Under the pieces are notes generated by a model. The model did no database searches, was not told the DNA's origin, and saw only the letters and a program-made list of their open reading frames with translations. This document shows positions 9,613 to 16,599 of a DNA stretch of 27,356 bases, piece by piece (position 1 is the first letter of the stretch; every line of letters begins with the position of its first letter). The translations under genes and the position numbers were made by a program. Source of the stretch: Ichthyophonus hoferi (lineage: Eukaryota; Opisthokonta; Ichthyosporea; Ichthyophonida; Ichthyophonidae); assembly GCA_002751075.1 (NCBI GenBank), contig NAOQ01000271.1, positions 61,739 through 89,094 of the forward strand, written 5' to 3'.

Positions 9613-12561
9613 TATGCTAGGGTAGATATATGCGTACAAGAAAAAGGCATGGAAAGAGAACGAGGGGAAATATGACATAGGAAAGAATGGGTTATGATAT
9701 AATATTCATAGTAATAATAATATACTGATAATGCTAATAATATTACTAATAATGGCAATAGTATTAGAATGCTAATAGTAATAACATTATCAATAATAGT
9801 AATAATAGTAAAATAGTAGTAGTGGTGATAATAATATTACTAAACCAATCACCCACCTCCTCTATCGCGCTCTCATCCAATGCTCCTGGACTGGTGATGT
9901 CACTATCATCTTTATCCTCTTCATCTCCCTGTCAAATTAGTAGACCAATAAGAAATAATAATAAAAGATTTAACACAAATATATATAATCAAATTTGATA
10001 TAATAGAATATAAAATAGGTATGATAGTTTTGATAGTGGTTGCATTTAAAACTAATAGTATAGTACAAACTAATGGCTTCGACAGACTAATTACTAACGA
10101 GTCTCATAATATAACTAAATATTTTAATATCTCCTGGTGGTACCAATCCACGTGTGTTGGGCCTTAGATTATTAACTAATGAGTTCAGGAATACCCCCTC
10201 CCCTCTCCCCTCCTCCTCCTCCTCTTACCTCTTCTATGTTCTCCTTGTCTTCTCTCTCAGTTGATACCTCAGAAACATCCAACGAATCAGCAACATCGCT
10301 AGTCGCGGCCTTAACAACCATATCCGCTTCCTTTATTGCCTGATCCATAGCAACCACCTCTCCCTCTCCCTCTATCTCTTTCACTATATCCTCCTTAGCA
10401 ACCACCTCTTGCTCCTCCTCTCCCTCTCCTCTTCCCCCTCCTCTTCCCCCTTCTCCTTTTCCCTCTTTAATTATATCCTCCTTAGTAAGTACCTCTTTCT
10501 CTTCCTCTTCCTCTCCCTCTCCATCTGCCGCTCTATCTCGGTCTCCCTCTCCAATCTCACTACTCCCTTCTTCCACATGCTCTTCCCCTATTTCTAATTG
10601 GCTTGTAATCCCATCTTCTCCAACAGGCTGCCTAGCAACCAGCAAATCTTCATCAACCAATACCTCGACGGGAGGTTCTTTCATATCATCCTGTATAGGT
10701 TGAGGGGATTCGGTTGTAGACATAGACACGTTAATGTCAATGACAGGTGTTAATTCTGGTTCCAAATTACCTGCAGGTGGATTAGTGGAGGGTAACTCCA
10801 CATTGTCGGTATTCAATCGTTGCCGCTTTGCCTGTGCGTGAGAGGTTATTATAGGCTAAGATTATTGTTATAAAATATAATAAAATGTATATGTATATAC
10901 ATATACATATATAAGCCAAACACATTGTAAATATTGGATGATTGGAATGTATTGTATTATATTGCGTTATAGCCTATCACATAGAGTACTTTAATATTAC
11001 CTCTAACTAAACCACCAATCATATGTACTCTGTAATAAGTATGGTATTTATAGCACAAATGGTAGAGAGAACATGGCATACAATAATATAATCATATCCA
11101 AATATTAAAACAGCATACTATATATATGATTTTGTATTAATTATATTAGTAGATTATGGGTTATATTAATACATTATAAATTATATTAATCTATTATAGA
11201 CTACATAAATCATTTATATCAAAATTTAATGCTTTTAGTGCCAATAAACATGGCATTAACTACTTTCAATTATATGAATTAGAACCTAAACTATATATTA
11301 TATTAATAGAAGAACCAGGAAAAGAATAGAATATAAAGAGAAATAACTATATAGGTAGGTAGGTGGGGTAAGTATAGAATTATAGATACCTACAGACTAA
11401 CTACTGTTTGAATAAATACGATACAGTATAAAATAATACAATAAAATATAATATAATGCAATAAAATAAAATATAATAAAACAAAATATTATGCCATACA
11501 CTAAAATATAATACAATCCAATATCGTACAATACAATATAATGCAAACTTACCTACTCATTATAAAACATATAATTAGACACACCATTAATATTACTAAT
11601 ATTATTACTATTCCTACTAGATCAACTCCTATCTCGTTAGACCTCTTCCCTTATTTCTTTACCAAACCACTTCTTGTTTTATATTTCTATTTCTATTTAT
11701 CTATCTAACCGATTCTGTCCTGCTCTTTGGTTATTACAGTGTAGTTGTGTTATATTGTGTTATGCTATGTTATGTTATATTGTGCTATGTTATGTTGCGT
11801 TCCATTATGTTGTGTTTGTTTCATATATCATTTCCTCAAGCATGTTGAGATAAAGTAATATTTCACCATCTCTTCCTGCTTCTGTTATGAGCCAAAAAAA
11901 ACTACATATATATATATATATAATCCTTACACTAAAACCACGCATATAAACATATTCTGAACTCTATCACTTTGTCTCTTAAACTATATATATATATATA
12001 TATATGCCAGTGTGTGTATCTATTTGTAATAATAACCTCTGTATCCTCTACAAGGGTTGTACTAATCCACCTCACAACTAAACCACATATAAAACAATAA
12101 AACGTTCTCTAATTGTCCAAACTAATAACCTCGTGTTATCTTGGTGGTCGTGGTATGTAACTATACTTTCAGATTCCATTGTGGTTTCTCAATCCGTAGA
12201 TGTAAATCAATATAATACATAATATAATATATAACATAACCCTTCACCCACCCCAATATCCAAGTCCTTATAACATATCATGCAATATAACACAAAATAA
12301 TTTCACCAGAAATGCATACTCGCTATCCTATTCAATAGCAACACAGCCATAGAAAAAAAACACCATTAAAAATTAATAACAAATAAGAAATAAGAAATAA
12401 TTAAATACTTAAACAATAAACAGAATAGAAAAATAACTCACACTTTTCTCTTCCTCTCCCCCTTCTTGGTTCTCATTTCTTATTCTTTCCTTCTTTTCAC
12501 CCTCTGTTCCTATATCCACTACATCCTTGCTAACCTCCTCAGACGCCTCATGTGACACCAT
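1..12561 (-). CDS. SMARCC: SWI/SNF subunit SMARCC/SWI3 (BAF155/BAF170-like), 17 exons, 3' end outside window
   Basis: Scaffold subunit of SWI/SNF (BAF) chromatin remodellers, acting in the nucleus. I chained 17 minus-strand exons with consistent GT-AG phases: 12442-12561, 10229-10831, 9857-9928, 9278-9415, 8654-8775, 8106-8219, 7439-7509, 6016-6098, 5648-5727, 5169-5208, 4448-4547, 3899-3999, 3632-3764, 2690-2812, 2361-2416, 1645-1758, 1-1069. They give at least 1046 residues in one frame; human SMARCC1 has about 1100. Order: acidic N-terminus (1-311), SWIRM (about 312-415, with [13 protein letters not shown] and EHWGLINYQ), a conserved GPP..THF linker, a four-cysteine ZZ-like zinc module (482-514), SANT (about 535-590, [14 protein letters not shown]), the SWIRM-associated segment (HGNPIMS), a coiled coil (653-705) and a Met/Asn/Pro-rich tail ending in at least 27 glutamines. 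The BRCT/chromo module of animal SMARCC was not found. The 5' start is the least certain point: the frame stays open upstream of the chosen ATG to an acceptor-like site near 12622. Confidence 0.92.
1070..1644 (-). repeat. SMARCC intron 16 with GTAT array at the donor
   Basis: About 575 bases of AT-rich intron. From the donor at 1644 the transcribed strand reads as tandem GTATGTAT with GTGTGT and ATAT variants, down to about 1550. The rest is (TA)-rich and has no coding signal. Confidence 0.85.
1645..1758 (-). CDS. SMARCC: SMARCC exon 16 (coiled coil)
   Basis: 38 codons, phase 0/0. It encodes [16 protein letters not shown], then [13 protein letters not shown], matching the EERKIKSLVALLVETQ...LE coiled coil of SMARCC used in BAF-subunit dimerisation. 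The donor AAG|GTATGTATG is the first unit of a GTAT-rich array about 90 bp long. Confidence 0.9.
1759..2360 (-). other. SMARCC intron 15
   Basis: About 600 bases, AT-rich, with short repeats of the kind AATGAATACT (about 2145-2220) and two TA runs at 2254-2270 and 2299-2313. No conserved exon for the alanine-rich segment seen here in animal SMARCC proteins could be found. Confidence 0.6.
2361..2416 (-). CDS. SMARCC: SMARCC exon 15
   Basis: Phase 1 to 0. It encodes [19 protein letters not shown]. The donor chosen is GTAAGG; a second possible donor (GTATAT) lies 15 bases on and would add VRDWK in frame, so an alternative 5' splice site is possible. The long acidic insert found here in vertebrates is absent. 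Confidence 0.8.
2417..2689 (-). repeat. SMARCC intron 14 with degenerate TATATG/GTAT repeats at the donor
   Basis: The donor GTATGTATCG is followed on the transcribed strand by about 120 bases of imperfect GTATATG/TATGTG repeats, and then by a (TATC)/(GATA) run around 2512-2540. Confidence 0.7.
2690..2812 (-). CDS. SMARCC: SMARCC exon 14 (SWIRM-associated region)
   Basis: Phase 1 to 1, acceptor CTGTCTAG. It encodes [18 protein letters not shown], then a helix ([19 protein letters not shown]), aligning with the human pattern GPLAYQPVPFS.SGNPVMS. An alternative acceptor at CCTCTTAG is rejected because the phase would not fit. Confidence 0.93.
2813..3631 (-). other. SMARCC intron 13
   Basis: About 820 bases, AT-rich. 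It holds a GA-rich tract (2818-2850) and a (TAA)n run (3220-3245). Reading frames here are short and of low complexity, with no recognisable exon. Confidence 0.6.
3632..3764 (-). CDS. SMARCC: SMARCC exon 13 (SANT helices 2-3)
   Basis: Phase 0 to 1. It encodes [17 protein letters not shown], then [18 protein letters not shown], the remainder of the SANT domain with its second Trp and the Phe in the third aromatic position. It is very close to the animal and fungal SMARCC/Rsc8 SANT consensus. Confidence 0.95.
3847..3898 (-). repeat. (GTAT)n microsatellite starting at the exon 12 5' splice site
   Basis: On the transcribed strand, the donor GTATGT is the first unit of about nine GTAT repeats and three GTAG repeats. 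The array is contiguous with the splice site and has no spacer. Confidence 0.95.
3899..3999 (-). CDS. SMARCC: SMARCC exon 12 (SANT, first helix)
   Basis: Phase 1 to 0. It encodes [18 protein letters not shown] and then [14 protein letters not shown], the first SANT helix with its tryptophan. It ends exactly at GAG|GTATGTATG, where a (GTAT)n array begins at the donor. Confidence 0.93.
4448..4547 (-). CDS. SMARCC: SMARCC exon 11 (ZZ-like zinc module)
   Basis: Phase 0 to 1. It encodes [14 protein letters not shown] and, after a loop, CPKCYKAG: two CxxC pairs able to bind one zinc. A similar module lies between SWIRM and SANT in yeast Rsc8/Swi3 and some plant SWI3 proteins. Vertebrate BAF155/BAF170 lack it, as I recall. 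The acceptor is TTACAG and the donor GTATGTATG. Confidence 0.88.
4518..4703 (-). repeat. 95-bp tandem duplication of the start of SMARCC exon 11 with its acceptor
   Basis: 4518-4608 and 4613-4703 are diverged direct copies (for example both contain CCATCCAATAAATA). Unit 1 carries the acceptor and first part of the zinc exon (CDCSQCQKL). Unit 2, upstream in the transcript, reads [10 protein letters not shown] and then a stop. Its acceptor has changed from TTACAG to TTGCAA, so it is a dead half-exon in intron 10. Confidence 0.75.
4704..5168 (-). repeat. SMARCC intron 10, TACTA-type imperfect repeats
   Basis: 4795-4990 is an imperfect pentamer array (TATAC/TACTA family) within the intron. No coding signal was seen. 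Confidence 0.75.
5169..5208 (-). CDS. SMARCC: SMARCC exon 10 (40-base micro-exon)
   Basis: A 40-base exon between CCTTTAG and GTATAC, phase 2 to 0, encoding (R)[13 protein letters not shown]. It restores the frame from exon 9 to the zinc exon. Without it, phases 2 and 0 would not match. The call rests on splice sites and phase only. Confidence 0.75.
5209..5647 (-). repeat. SMARCC intron 9, TATAATAG-type repeats
   Basis: 5338-5480 consists of imperfect ATAGTATAATA units, followed by a TACTATATC cluster (5560-5610). There is no coding signal. Confidence 0.7.
5648..5727 (-). CDS. SMARCC: SMARCC exon 9
   Basis: Phase 0 to 2, using the donor GTAGGT. It encodes [18 protein letters not shown] and a basic end. 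An alternative donor (GTCAGG) lies 5 bases earlier, but only the chosen one joins exon 10 in frame. Confidence 0.8.
6016..6098 (-). CDS. SMARCC: SMARCC exon 8 (post-SWIRM conserved loop)
   Basis: Phase 1 to 0. It encodes [18 protein letters not shown], matching the (M)GPP.T.HF....D.PSGL motif that follows SWIRM in this family. The rest (NRLKQEYDL) is less conserved. Confidence 0.92.
6228..6420 (-). repeat. Minisatellite in SMARCC intron 7
   Basis: Higher-order repeat of TGTATGTATGTATAAT and TGTATGTATGAT blocks, about 190 bp. It lies about 130 bases upstream of the exon 8 acceptor, so in the transcript it reads as ATAC/AATC units. The long frames reading through it (Thr-Tyr-Ile-His repeats) are artefacts. 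Confidence 0.92.
6421..7438 (-). other. SMARCC intron 7, remainder
   Basis: About 1 kb of AT-rich DNA with a short (TTA)n run (6760-6787) and, at the donor side (7402-7437), four copies of AACATATAAC immediately after the splice site. No exon was recognised. Confidence 0.65.
7439..7509 (-). CDS. SMARCC: SMARCC exon 7 (SWIRM C-terminus)
   Basis: Phase 2 to 1. It encodes [14 protein letters not shown], the last SWIRM helix, followed by YGYDTRQAL. The split Arg codon (AG|A) between exons 6 and 7 is restored exactly. The donor GTGTGT is followed at once by a tandem 10-bp repeat. Confidence 0.93.
7510..8105 (-). repeat. SMARCC intron 6 with donor-side minisatellite
   Basis: About 7990-8105 holds imperfect 21-bp units (plus strand CCCTATATACTACCTTA). 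On the transcribed strand they read GGTAGTATATAGGG and follow the exon 6 donor. The rest is AT-rich with a TA run at 7914-7935. Confidence 0.75.
8106..8219 (-). CDS. SMARCC: SMARCC exon 6 (SWIRM, middle)
   Basis: Phase 2 to 2. It encodes [16 protein letters not shown], then GEYLT and [14 protein letters not shown], closely following the animal pattern YRNFMIDTYRLNP...GDVCAVMR. The donor GTATGG runs into degenerate repeats of about 21 bp. Confidence 0.93.
8220..8653 (-). repeat. SMARCC intron 5, TATAG repeats
   Basis: 8405-8500 is an imperfect TATAG/TATAA pentamer array. The rest of the intron is unique AT-rich DNA. Confidence 0.65.
8654..8775 (-). CDS. SMARCC: SMARCC exon 5 (SWIRM, first half)
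   Basis: Phase 0 to 2. It encodes [16 protein letters not shown] followed by [13 protein letters not shown], which is diagnostic of the SWIRM helical domain of SMARCC proteins. The exon ends GAG AT before GTAGGT, and exon 6 completes the codon ATG, giving [11 protein letters not shown] across the junction. Confidence 0.93.
9131..9277 (-). repeat. 20-bp minisatellite at the SMARCC exon 4 donor
   Basis: Tandem copies of TACTAAAATATACTACCTAT (plus strand), degenerating towards the donor. On the transcribed strand each unit contains AGGTAGTATATT, so it carries a donor-like AG-GTAGT. Confidence 0.9.
9278..9415 (-). CDS. SMARCC: SMARCC exon 4 (pre-SWIRM segment)
   Basis: 46 codons, phase 0/0, acceptor CTCTACAG, donor GTATTATAG. 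It contains a short helix-like stretch ([16 protein letters not shown]), then a run of five prolines and CHFFAEQ. The final AEQ joins directly to the SWIRM start in exon 5, matching the EQ..HIIIPS arrangement in animal SMARCC proteins. The donor leads straight into a 20-bp minisatellite. Confidence 0.85.
9441..9612 (-). repeat. (TATG)n microsatellite in SMARCC intron 3
   Basis: Two long TATG arrays separated by a short variant block. They begin about 25 bases upstream of the exon 4 acceptor and read ATAC in the transcript, the complement of the GTAT arrays at other donors of this gene. Confidence 0.93.
9857..9928 (-). CDS. SMARCC: SMARCC exon 3 (acidic)
   Basis: 24 codons, phase 0/0, acceptor TTGACAG, donor GTGGGT. 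It encodes [19 protein letters not shown] and continues the acidic region. It is supported by frame continuity with exons 2 and 4 rather than by domain similarity. Confidence 0.8.
10229..10831 (-). CDS. SMARCC: SMARCC exon 2 (acidic linker)
   Basis: 201 codons in phase 0/0. The acceptor is ACGCACAG and the donor is GTAAGAGG. It opens with [10 protein letters not shown] and becomes strongly Glu/Gly-rich. Two related blocks end in the pattern KEDI(I/V)KE, which suggests an internal duplication. It is likely a disordered acidic segment, like the acidic linker ahead of SWIRM in other SMARCC proteins. Confidence 0.85.
10832..12441 (-). other. SMARCC intron 1
   Basis: The longest intron of the gene, about 1.6 kb and AT-rich. 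It has short TA runs at 11905-11921 and 11987-12005 and a TTATGTTATATTGTG cluster at 11745-11815. I found no exon-like open stretch with splice sites. Confidence 0.55.
12442..12561 (-). CDS. SMARCC: SMARCC exon 1 (acidic N-terminus)
   Basis: Begins at the ATG at 12561-12559 and ends at the donor GTGAGT in phase 0 (40 codons, start [15 protein letters not shown]). It is Glu/Lys-rich and disordered in character. Joining to exon 2 creates EKS-AKRQRL, a plausible nuclear localisation signal. The reading frame is open upstream of the ATG as far as a possible acceptor near 12622, so this could instead be an internal exon with a longer N-terminus. Confidence 0.6.
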
Positions 12562-12769
12562 TTTAAGGGAATATTTGGTAATATTTTTATACACTATTGA
12601 AATAGTTGTTACCGCTTCCCTGTAATAGTGCTATTATACCATATAATAATGTCTAAGGCATTAAGTAAAGGTAATAAATATAAATATATTATTCAACCCT
12701 ATAATTTCTTTATTTTCTGGAATATAAATTAATTCATAATATCGTAAAACATGTTCTCAGATTGTCGTT

Positions 12770-12850
12770 TGCGATTGGTGTCACTTTCGCGCCATATACG
12801 GGCTACATTATTACGATTCGATTCGATTTGATTCGATTTGAGTCGATTCA
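12770..12850 (-). promoter_or_regulatory. Candidate SMARCC promoter: E2F-like site, CCAAT box, GATTC repeats
   Basis: About 210-290 bases upstream of the chosen ATG, this short stretch is more GC-rich than its surroundings. It contains TTTCGCGCC (12785-12793), matching the E2F consensus, an inverted CCAAT box (ATTGG, 12774-12778) and a tandem GATTCGATTT block (12811-12848). The role is inferred from motif and position only. Confidence 0.35.
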
Positions 12851-13427
12851 CTAATTTGGCACATTTAGCGTGATTGTCTAACATCGCCTAGACAACGTTT
12901 AAATTATTATTGTTGCTAGTATTATTTTTACTGCTATTTTCATTGTTATTGTTATTATTATTTCTAATATTGCTTTTCTTATGGTCTAATGATATTATAT
13001 ATTAGCAATAATAATATCTTTTCCATCTTTTTGTATCTAATTTTTGTTGGCCATCTCTTATTATATTTCCTTCCTGAAGTAATGGTAATATACATACATG
13101 AATGTATGATAAATTATAAAGCGCATTTTCTTCTATTATCTACTTATGCATATGTATACATACATATATAAAGATAAATAGATAAAATATATAAACATAT
13201 ATATATATATATATATAAATTGGCTTAGGGTTTGTACCGATCATTCAATTTTTTTATGTAATTACAGTTAATATGCTTAGAGGAACCAATCACTATTTAA
13301 ACTGCATATAATTCTTAAGTAGAAAGCATTTCCATTATAGACTAGAACAAATCTAACATTACGAAATCAGCCTTAACTTTCATATTATAATGTATGGCAA
13401 ACTATGATAGGTCTAGTAACTAATCCA
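12851..13427. other. AT-rich intergenic DNA
   Basis: Holds a TTATTA-rich run (12905-12962) and a TA dinucleotide run (13197-13217). I see no gene in it. Confidence 0.5.
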
Positions 13428-13740
13428 TAGGCTTAGGGTCTCTAACTAGTTTTTGATTCCTAGATAAATGCTTTCTTCTGGGTGTTCGAGAATATCTCAA
13501 CCCAGTTTTTTAGGAACTAGCTAGTTCTTAGCATTGTTTTTCTGCTGCCTTAGGGCTGTCTGTGGAGCCGCCTTCTTATGAGTTTACTGCGTTTATATTT
13601 ATACATTATTTTAATCAGTGTAAAGATAATATGCAATGTCACTAATGTATCCTAATAGGATTAATGGTAGTTCTAATAGTTATCGTTTTGAATATATTAA
13701 ATAGTGTCAAAAACCAAAGATTTTGTTAAGCAGCTATTGC
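13428..13740 (+). repeat. Dispersed repeat, copy A
   Basis: Diverged direct copy of 18936-19200. Shared anchors include GTCTCTAA.TAGTTTTTGATTCC, CCTTAGGGC, CACTAATGTATCCTA and GTGTCAAAAAC. It has A-box-like and B-box-like stretches (GGTGTTCGAGAAT at about 13477-13489), so a tRNA-derived SINE is conceivable, but the boundaries and class are not established. Confidence 0.7.
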
Positions 13741-14164
13741 GCACAAACCATATGATTAGGTTTTGCTGAGGTTGGCTTAACGAATAACAAATTGTTATGC
13801 ATTCTGTAACTGGGAATTCCAGACAACTATAAATTAATAAGTATATTATTATAGATTATATATTTGCAGCTAAAGTGGTGCAAAACAGAGCTGTGTTTCA
13901 AACAATATATATATATATAAGTATAACTGTAACGAACTGGGTGGGGAACTGTAATATATTAATAATTTCTATTTTGTATTCAAGCACTTTAAAGCATACT
14001 ACTATATATAAAATAAAAATGTAAAGAATAATGTATATAAAACAGGTTTATAGCAAACAGAACGTGACAAGCTTGACCTGTTCTGGTGTGACTTCAATCA
14101 GTAAAAATTATTAAAAAAAATCAAATAATATGTAAGCCCTTACAATTACTTTATATTGTATTAA
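13741..14164. other. Unannotated intergenic DNA
   Basis: AT-rich, with a TA run at 13905-13918. I see no gene, RNA or repeat match within the window. Confidence 0.4.
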
Positions 14165-14582
14165 AGCGTATTCTATATAAGTTTCTCTGATAATGTACGA
14201 ATACCTCAACGCCTAATGGTAGAATTAGTTTTAATGGGAATGGGTATGGCTTTGCCTTCAGTTATACATCTACCAGTAACAAGTGAGTAAGTAATTTATT
14301 TTTTTATTTAATAAAAACAAATAAATAGTATGTAATTAATTACTTTCATGCTATTTTGTGTTATGTTGTTTAATGCTTTTTTTTTGTTATCTTATACTTT
14401 ATTATGTTATAAAATTATAAGAGTAATAAGAAGTTTTTTTAAAATATTATTATTATTTATTATTGTACACTATATAAACAGCCGTTCATTATTTATCTCT
14501 ACAGGAGAAATTCAGACTGAAAATCGAAAGCATTATAGTGACCGAGATATACAACCAGAAAGTAATTTGTTATTGATAATGT

Positions 14583-14608
14583 TAATATTATTATTATTAT
14601 TATTAATT
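14583..14608 (+). repeat. (TTA)n tract at the left edge of the 3-kb insertion
   Basis: Short TTA run in intron 2 of the SMIM20 pseudogene. It is the counterpart of the long TAA/TTA array at 24397-24645, and together with 17647-17681 it brackets the inserted block. Confidence 0.75.
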
Positions 14609-15186
14609 GTTGGGAATAAGTAGAGACACAAGCGTTCCTGTGACCTATATTCGTTTATAGGAAGAGAGAATACCGAGTTAAGGGGCTTTCTAACGTGTTC
14701 CTTTTCATACACGTAATACAACTATCCCAGAACATATTTTATTATTATTAAACCAGTCAGCTGAATACATGAACAATGTGCTATCTGAGCCCTAAAACGA
14801 ATGATATAGTGCAGAATCCCTACCATTGATTAGCTTATTTTTTGTTCAAGGTTGCTATATCTTTATAGAATGTGCACAGTGTTTTAGCGCCATAAAACAA
14901 AAATGGGAACAGAAAAGTACGTCGTTTCCTAAAAATAAATATTATTATGATATGAAGTGCCCCTTTATTATGTGTTTTGTTTGCTTTTGCTACCGCAGCC
15001 AGTGCCTAACTATCTTTGGATAGATGCTCCATTAATGAATCAATTGATTAGTTTGAAAGATGGGGAACTAATTAAACCTGAGCCACCATCTTGAGTTGAT
15101 CTATCTTGAGTTGATCTACGTGTGAAATGGTATTGCAAAGTTCATACAGCCAATCATCCTGAGTTGGCCGGCGGTGTGGGATGTGC
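14609..15186. other. Left part of the insertion, no gene recognised
   Basis: Contains short plus-strand frames with no recognised similarity, and a tandem CATCTTGAGTTGATCT-like repeat at 15090-15120 with a third partial copy at about 15157-15168. It is probably the 3' flank of the glycosyltransferase-like gene. Confidence 0.4.
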
Positions 15187-15201
15187 TGACCGTGACGGTC
15201 A
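15187..15201. repeat. Perfect 15-bp palindrome at the GT31-like stop codon
   Basis: TGACCGTGACGGTCA: 7-base arms around one central base. Its last three bases are the stop codon of the minus-strand gene. It could be a hairpin in the mRNA or a dyad protein-binding site, or chance. Confidence 0.6.
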
Positions 15202-16281
15202 TAAAGAGTTTGTAAATAAATCAAAATAATTTCCATCTATACCAAACAAACAATTACTCGCGTTCTTCCATAACTCACTACTATATAAATCGTAAATCAG
15301 AACAGACGAGTCACTAATAGGCCAATAGTTGTCACGGAGGTCTCTCCCTCGCCTCTCCTTCCTGGGTATTCCATGCATGACAAAATCCCAGTACACAGTA
15401 TAAGACCAGGCAAGATAAGGTCTCCCTTCATTAAGCTTGGATATCCACGCATTGATAGATTCTTTTTCTGTTGAATTCACCAACTTTAGGCCAAAAAAAT
15501 CATCTGCAATGCGAGTAACCAAAGGCCTACTAAGGAAGTAATCTGTATCACACATAGGACCAGAATGACATGTCCTACCCACCACTACTTCATTTTTTGA
15601 AGTCCACGGTAGGGCATTTAGATTGAATAAGAAGTTGGGCACATGAAGAAATGAATTGGCATCTACCTTTCCTACTGTGACAGGATTGCCATATTGAGTA
15701 GCGTTAGTCGATAATATTTTGAAAAATTCCCATAATACAAATTCCTTTCTCCGTTCCTTTAATTCTATTATGTCATTATATACTCTTTTTTCTTCTATTA
15801 ACAGATCCTCTAGACTCGTACTCGGTGTCGAATCAGTACTTAGTAAAAATATAATTAGTACTTTATCAAGAGAGCATTCACTTGCAGTCAATGCAATGTT
15901 TTGACTAAAAAATGTTGAATAAACATAACGTATAATCTTTCTTCTCAGTGCACCTTCGTTAGTTCTAGCTGAAAATATTCCTATAACTGCAGCACAGGAA
16001 GTTGTATTCCAATCCCCACCAAAAAGATACTGCAAATTCTGTTCTATTGGATAACTACTAGGAAATTGTCTGTATTGTGAGTAGCCACAACTATTACATG
16101 TGTTTGAATCGGGAGGCACACGGCAGTCGGTACTCACAAGGAGGTCTGGATTGGTAGTCATACGGTAGTTGGTAGACCTATCACCATTTGAAAGGAATAA
16201 ACAATTAGATATAAGTAGGAATACAGTTAAAGTAATAGCCATAGTAGCTATAAAACATTGATTTGTAGCCTGGGAGTACAT
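15199..16281 (-). CDS. GT31 (beta-1,3-galactosyltransferase)-like type II membrane protein
   Basis: Intronless, 360 codons. An N-terminal signal anchor (about 12-31, IATMAITLTVFLLISNCLFL) is followed by a Cys-containing stem and a lumenal domain with several N-glycosylation sites (Asn 92, 193, 269, 340). The domain follows the GT31 plan. AAVIGIFSARTNEGALRRK (97-115) matches the first strand and the R..IR region. LLIEEKRVYNDIIE (160-173) matches the conserved E...Y.DII. VGKVDANSFLHVPNFLF (203-219) matches the metal-binding DxD strand, and TDYFLSRPLV (246-255) matches the GY.LS.D motif. The family transfers galactose or GlcNAc in the Golgi. Here the DxD position reads Asp-Ala-Asn, so the chemistry may differ or be lost. 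It lies inside an insertion in a duplicated SMIM20 intron. The family call is by eye and moderately sure. Confidence 0.65.
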   Translation of the reverse strand: MYSQATNQCFIATMAITLTVFLLISNCLFLSNGDRSTNYRMTTNPDLLVSTDCRVPPDSNTCNSCGYSQYRQFPSSYPIEQNLQYLFGGDWNTTSCAAVIGIFSARTNEGALRRKIIRYVYSTFFSQNIALTASECSLDKVLIIFLLSTDSTPSTSLEDLLIEEKRVYNDIIELKERRKEFVLWEFFKILSTNATQYGNPVTVGKVDANSFLHVPNFLFNLNALPWTSKNEVVVGRTCHSGPMCDTDYFLSRPLVTRIADDFFGLKLVNSTEKESINAWISKLNEGRPYLAWSYTVYWDFVMHGIPRKERRGRDLRDNYWPISDSSVLIYDLYSSELWKNASNCLFGIDGNYFDLFTNSL

Positions 16282-16298
16282 TCAAAATGTAGTAAAGA

Positions 16299-16530
16299 CT
16301 GAAATTAATAGGCAGATATTTTATGTACGGTGTGTAAGCCGAGGTATTCAAAAAAAATATATATATTTATGATGGTTGTGTCGGGATCTGTTGAACAAAC
16401 AAATTCGTAATCGAGCCAACACTAAAATTGATAGGCAGATATTTTATGTACAGTGCTTATGCCGAGATATTCAAAAAATAAAAAAAAATAAAAAAAAATA
16501 TGATAGTTGGTTGCGTCGAAATTTGTCGCA
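16299..16530. repeat. About 125-bp tandem duplication upstream of the GT31-like gene
   Basis: 16299-16392 and 16424-16530 share GGCAGATATTTTATGTAC, GCCGAG.TATTCAAAAAA and, after an A-rich spacer, a TTG.GTCG... block. They lie 18-250 bases upstream of the gene's start codon, so promoter sequence may have been duplicated. They may instead belong to the neighbouring element. Confidence 0.75.
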
Positions 16531-16599
16531 AGTATGCTGTCAACGATGGCTTATAACAGTGGTGATTTGGATGAAAGAATAGGGTTTGATCAAGAACGT

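Noticed and set aside
10409-10597. Plus-strand Ser/Leu-rich frame
   Set aside because: Antisense shadow of the acidic SMARCC exon 2.
14348-14623. 91-codon plus-strand frame
   Set aside because: Mostly AT-rich intron. The only conserved part is the exon 2-like block of the SMIM20 pseudogene, which is used in a different frame.
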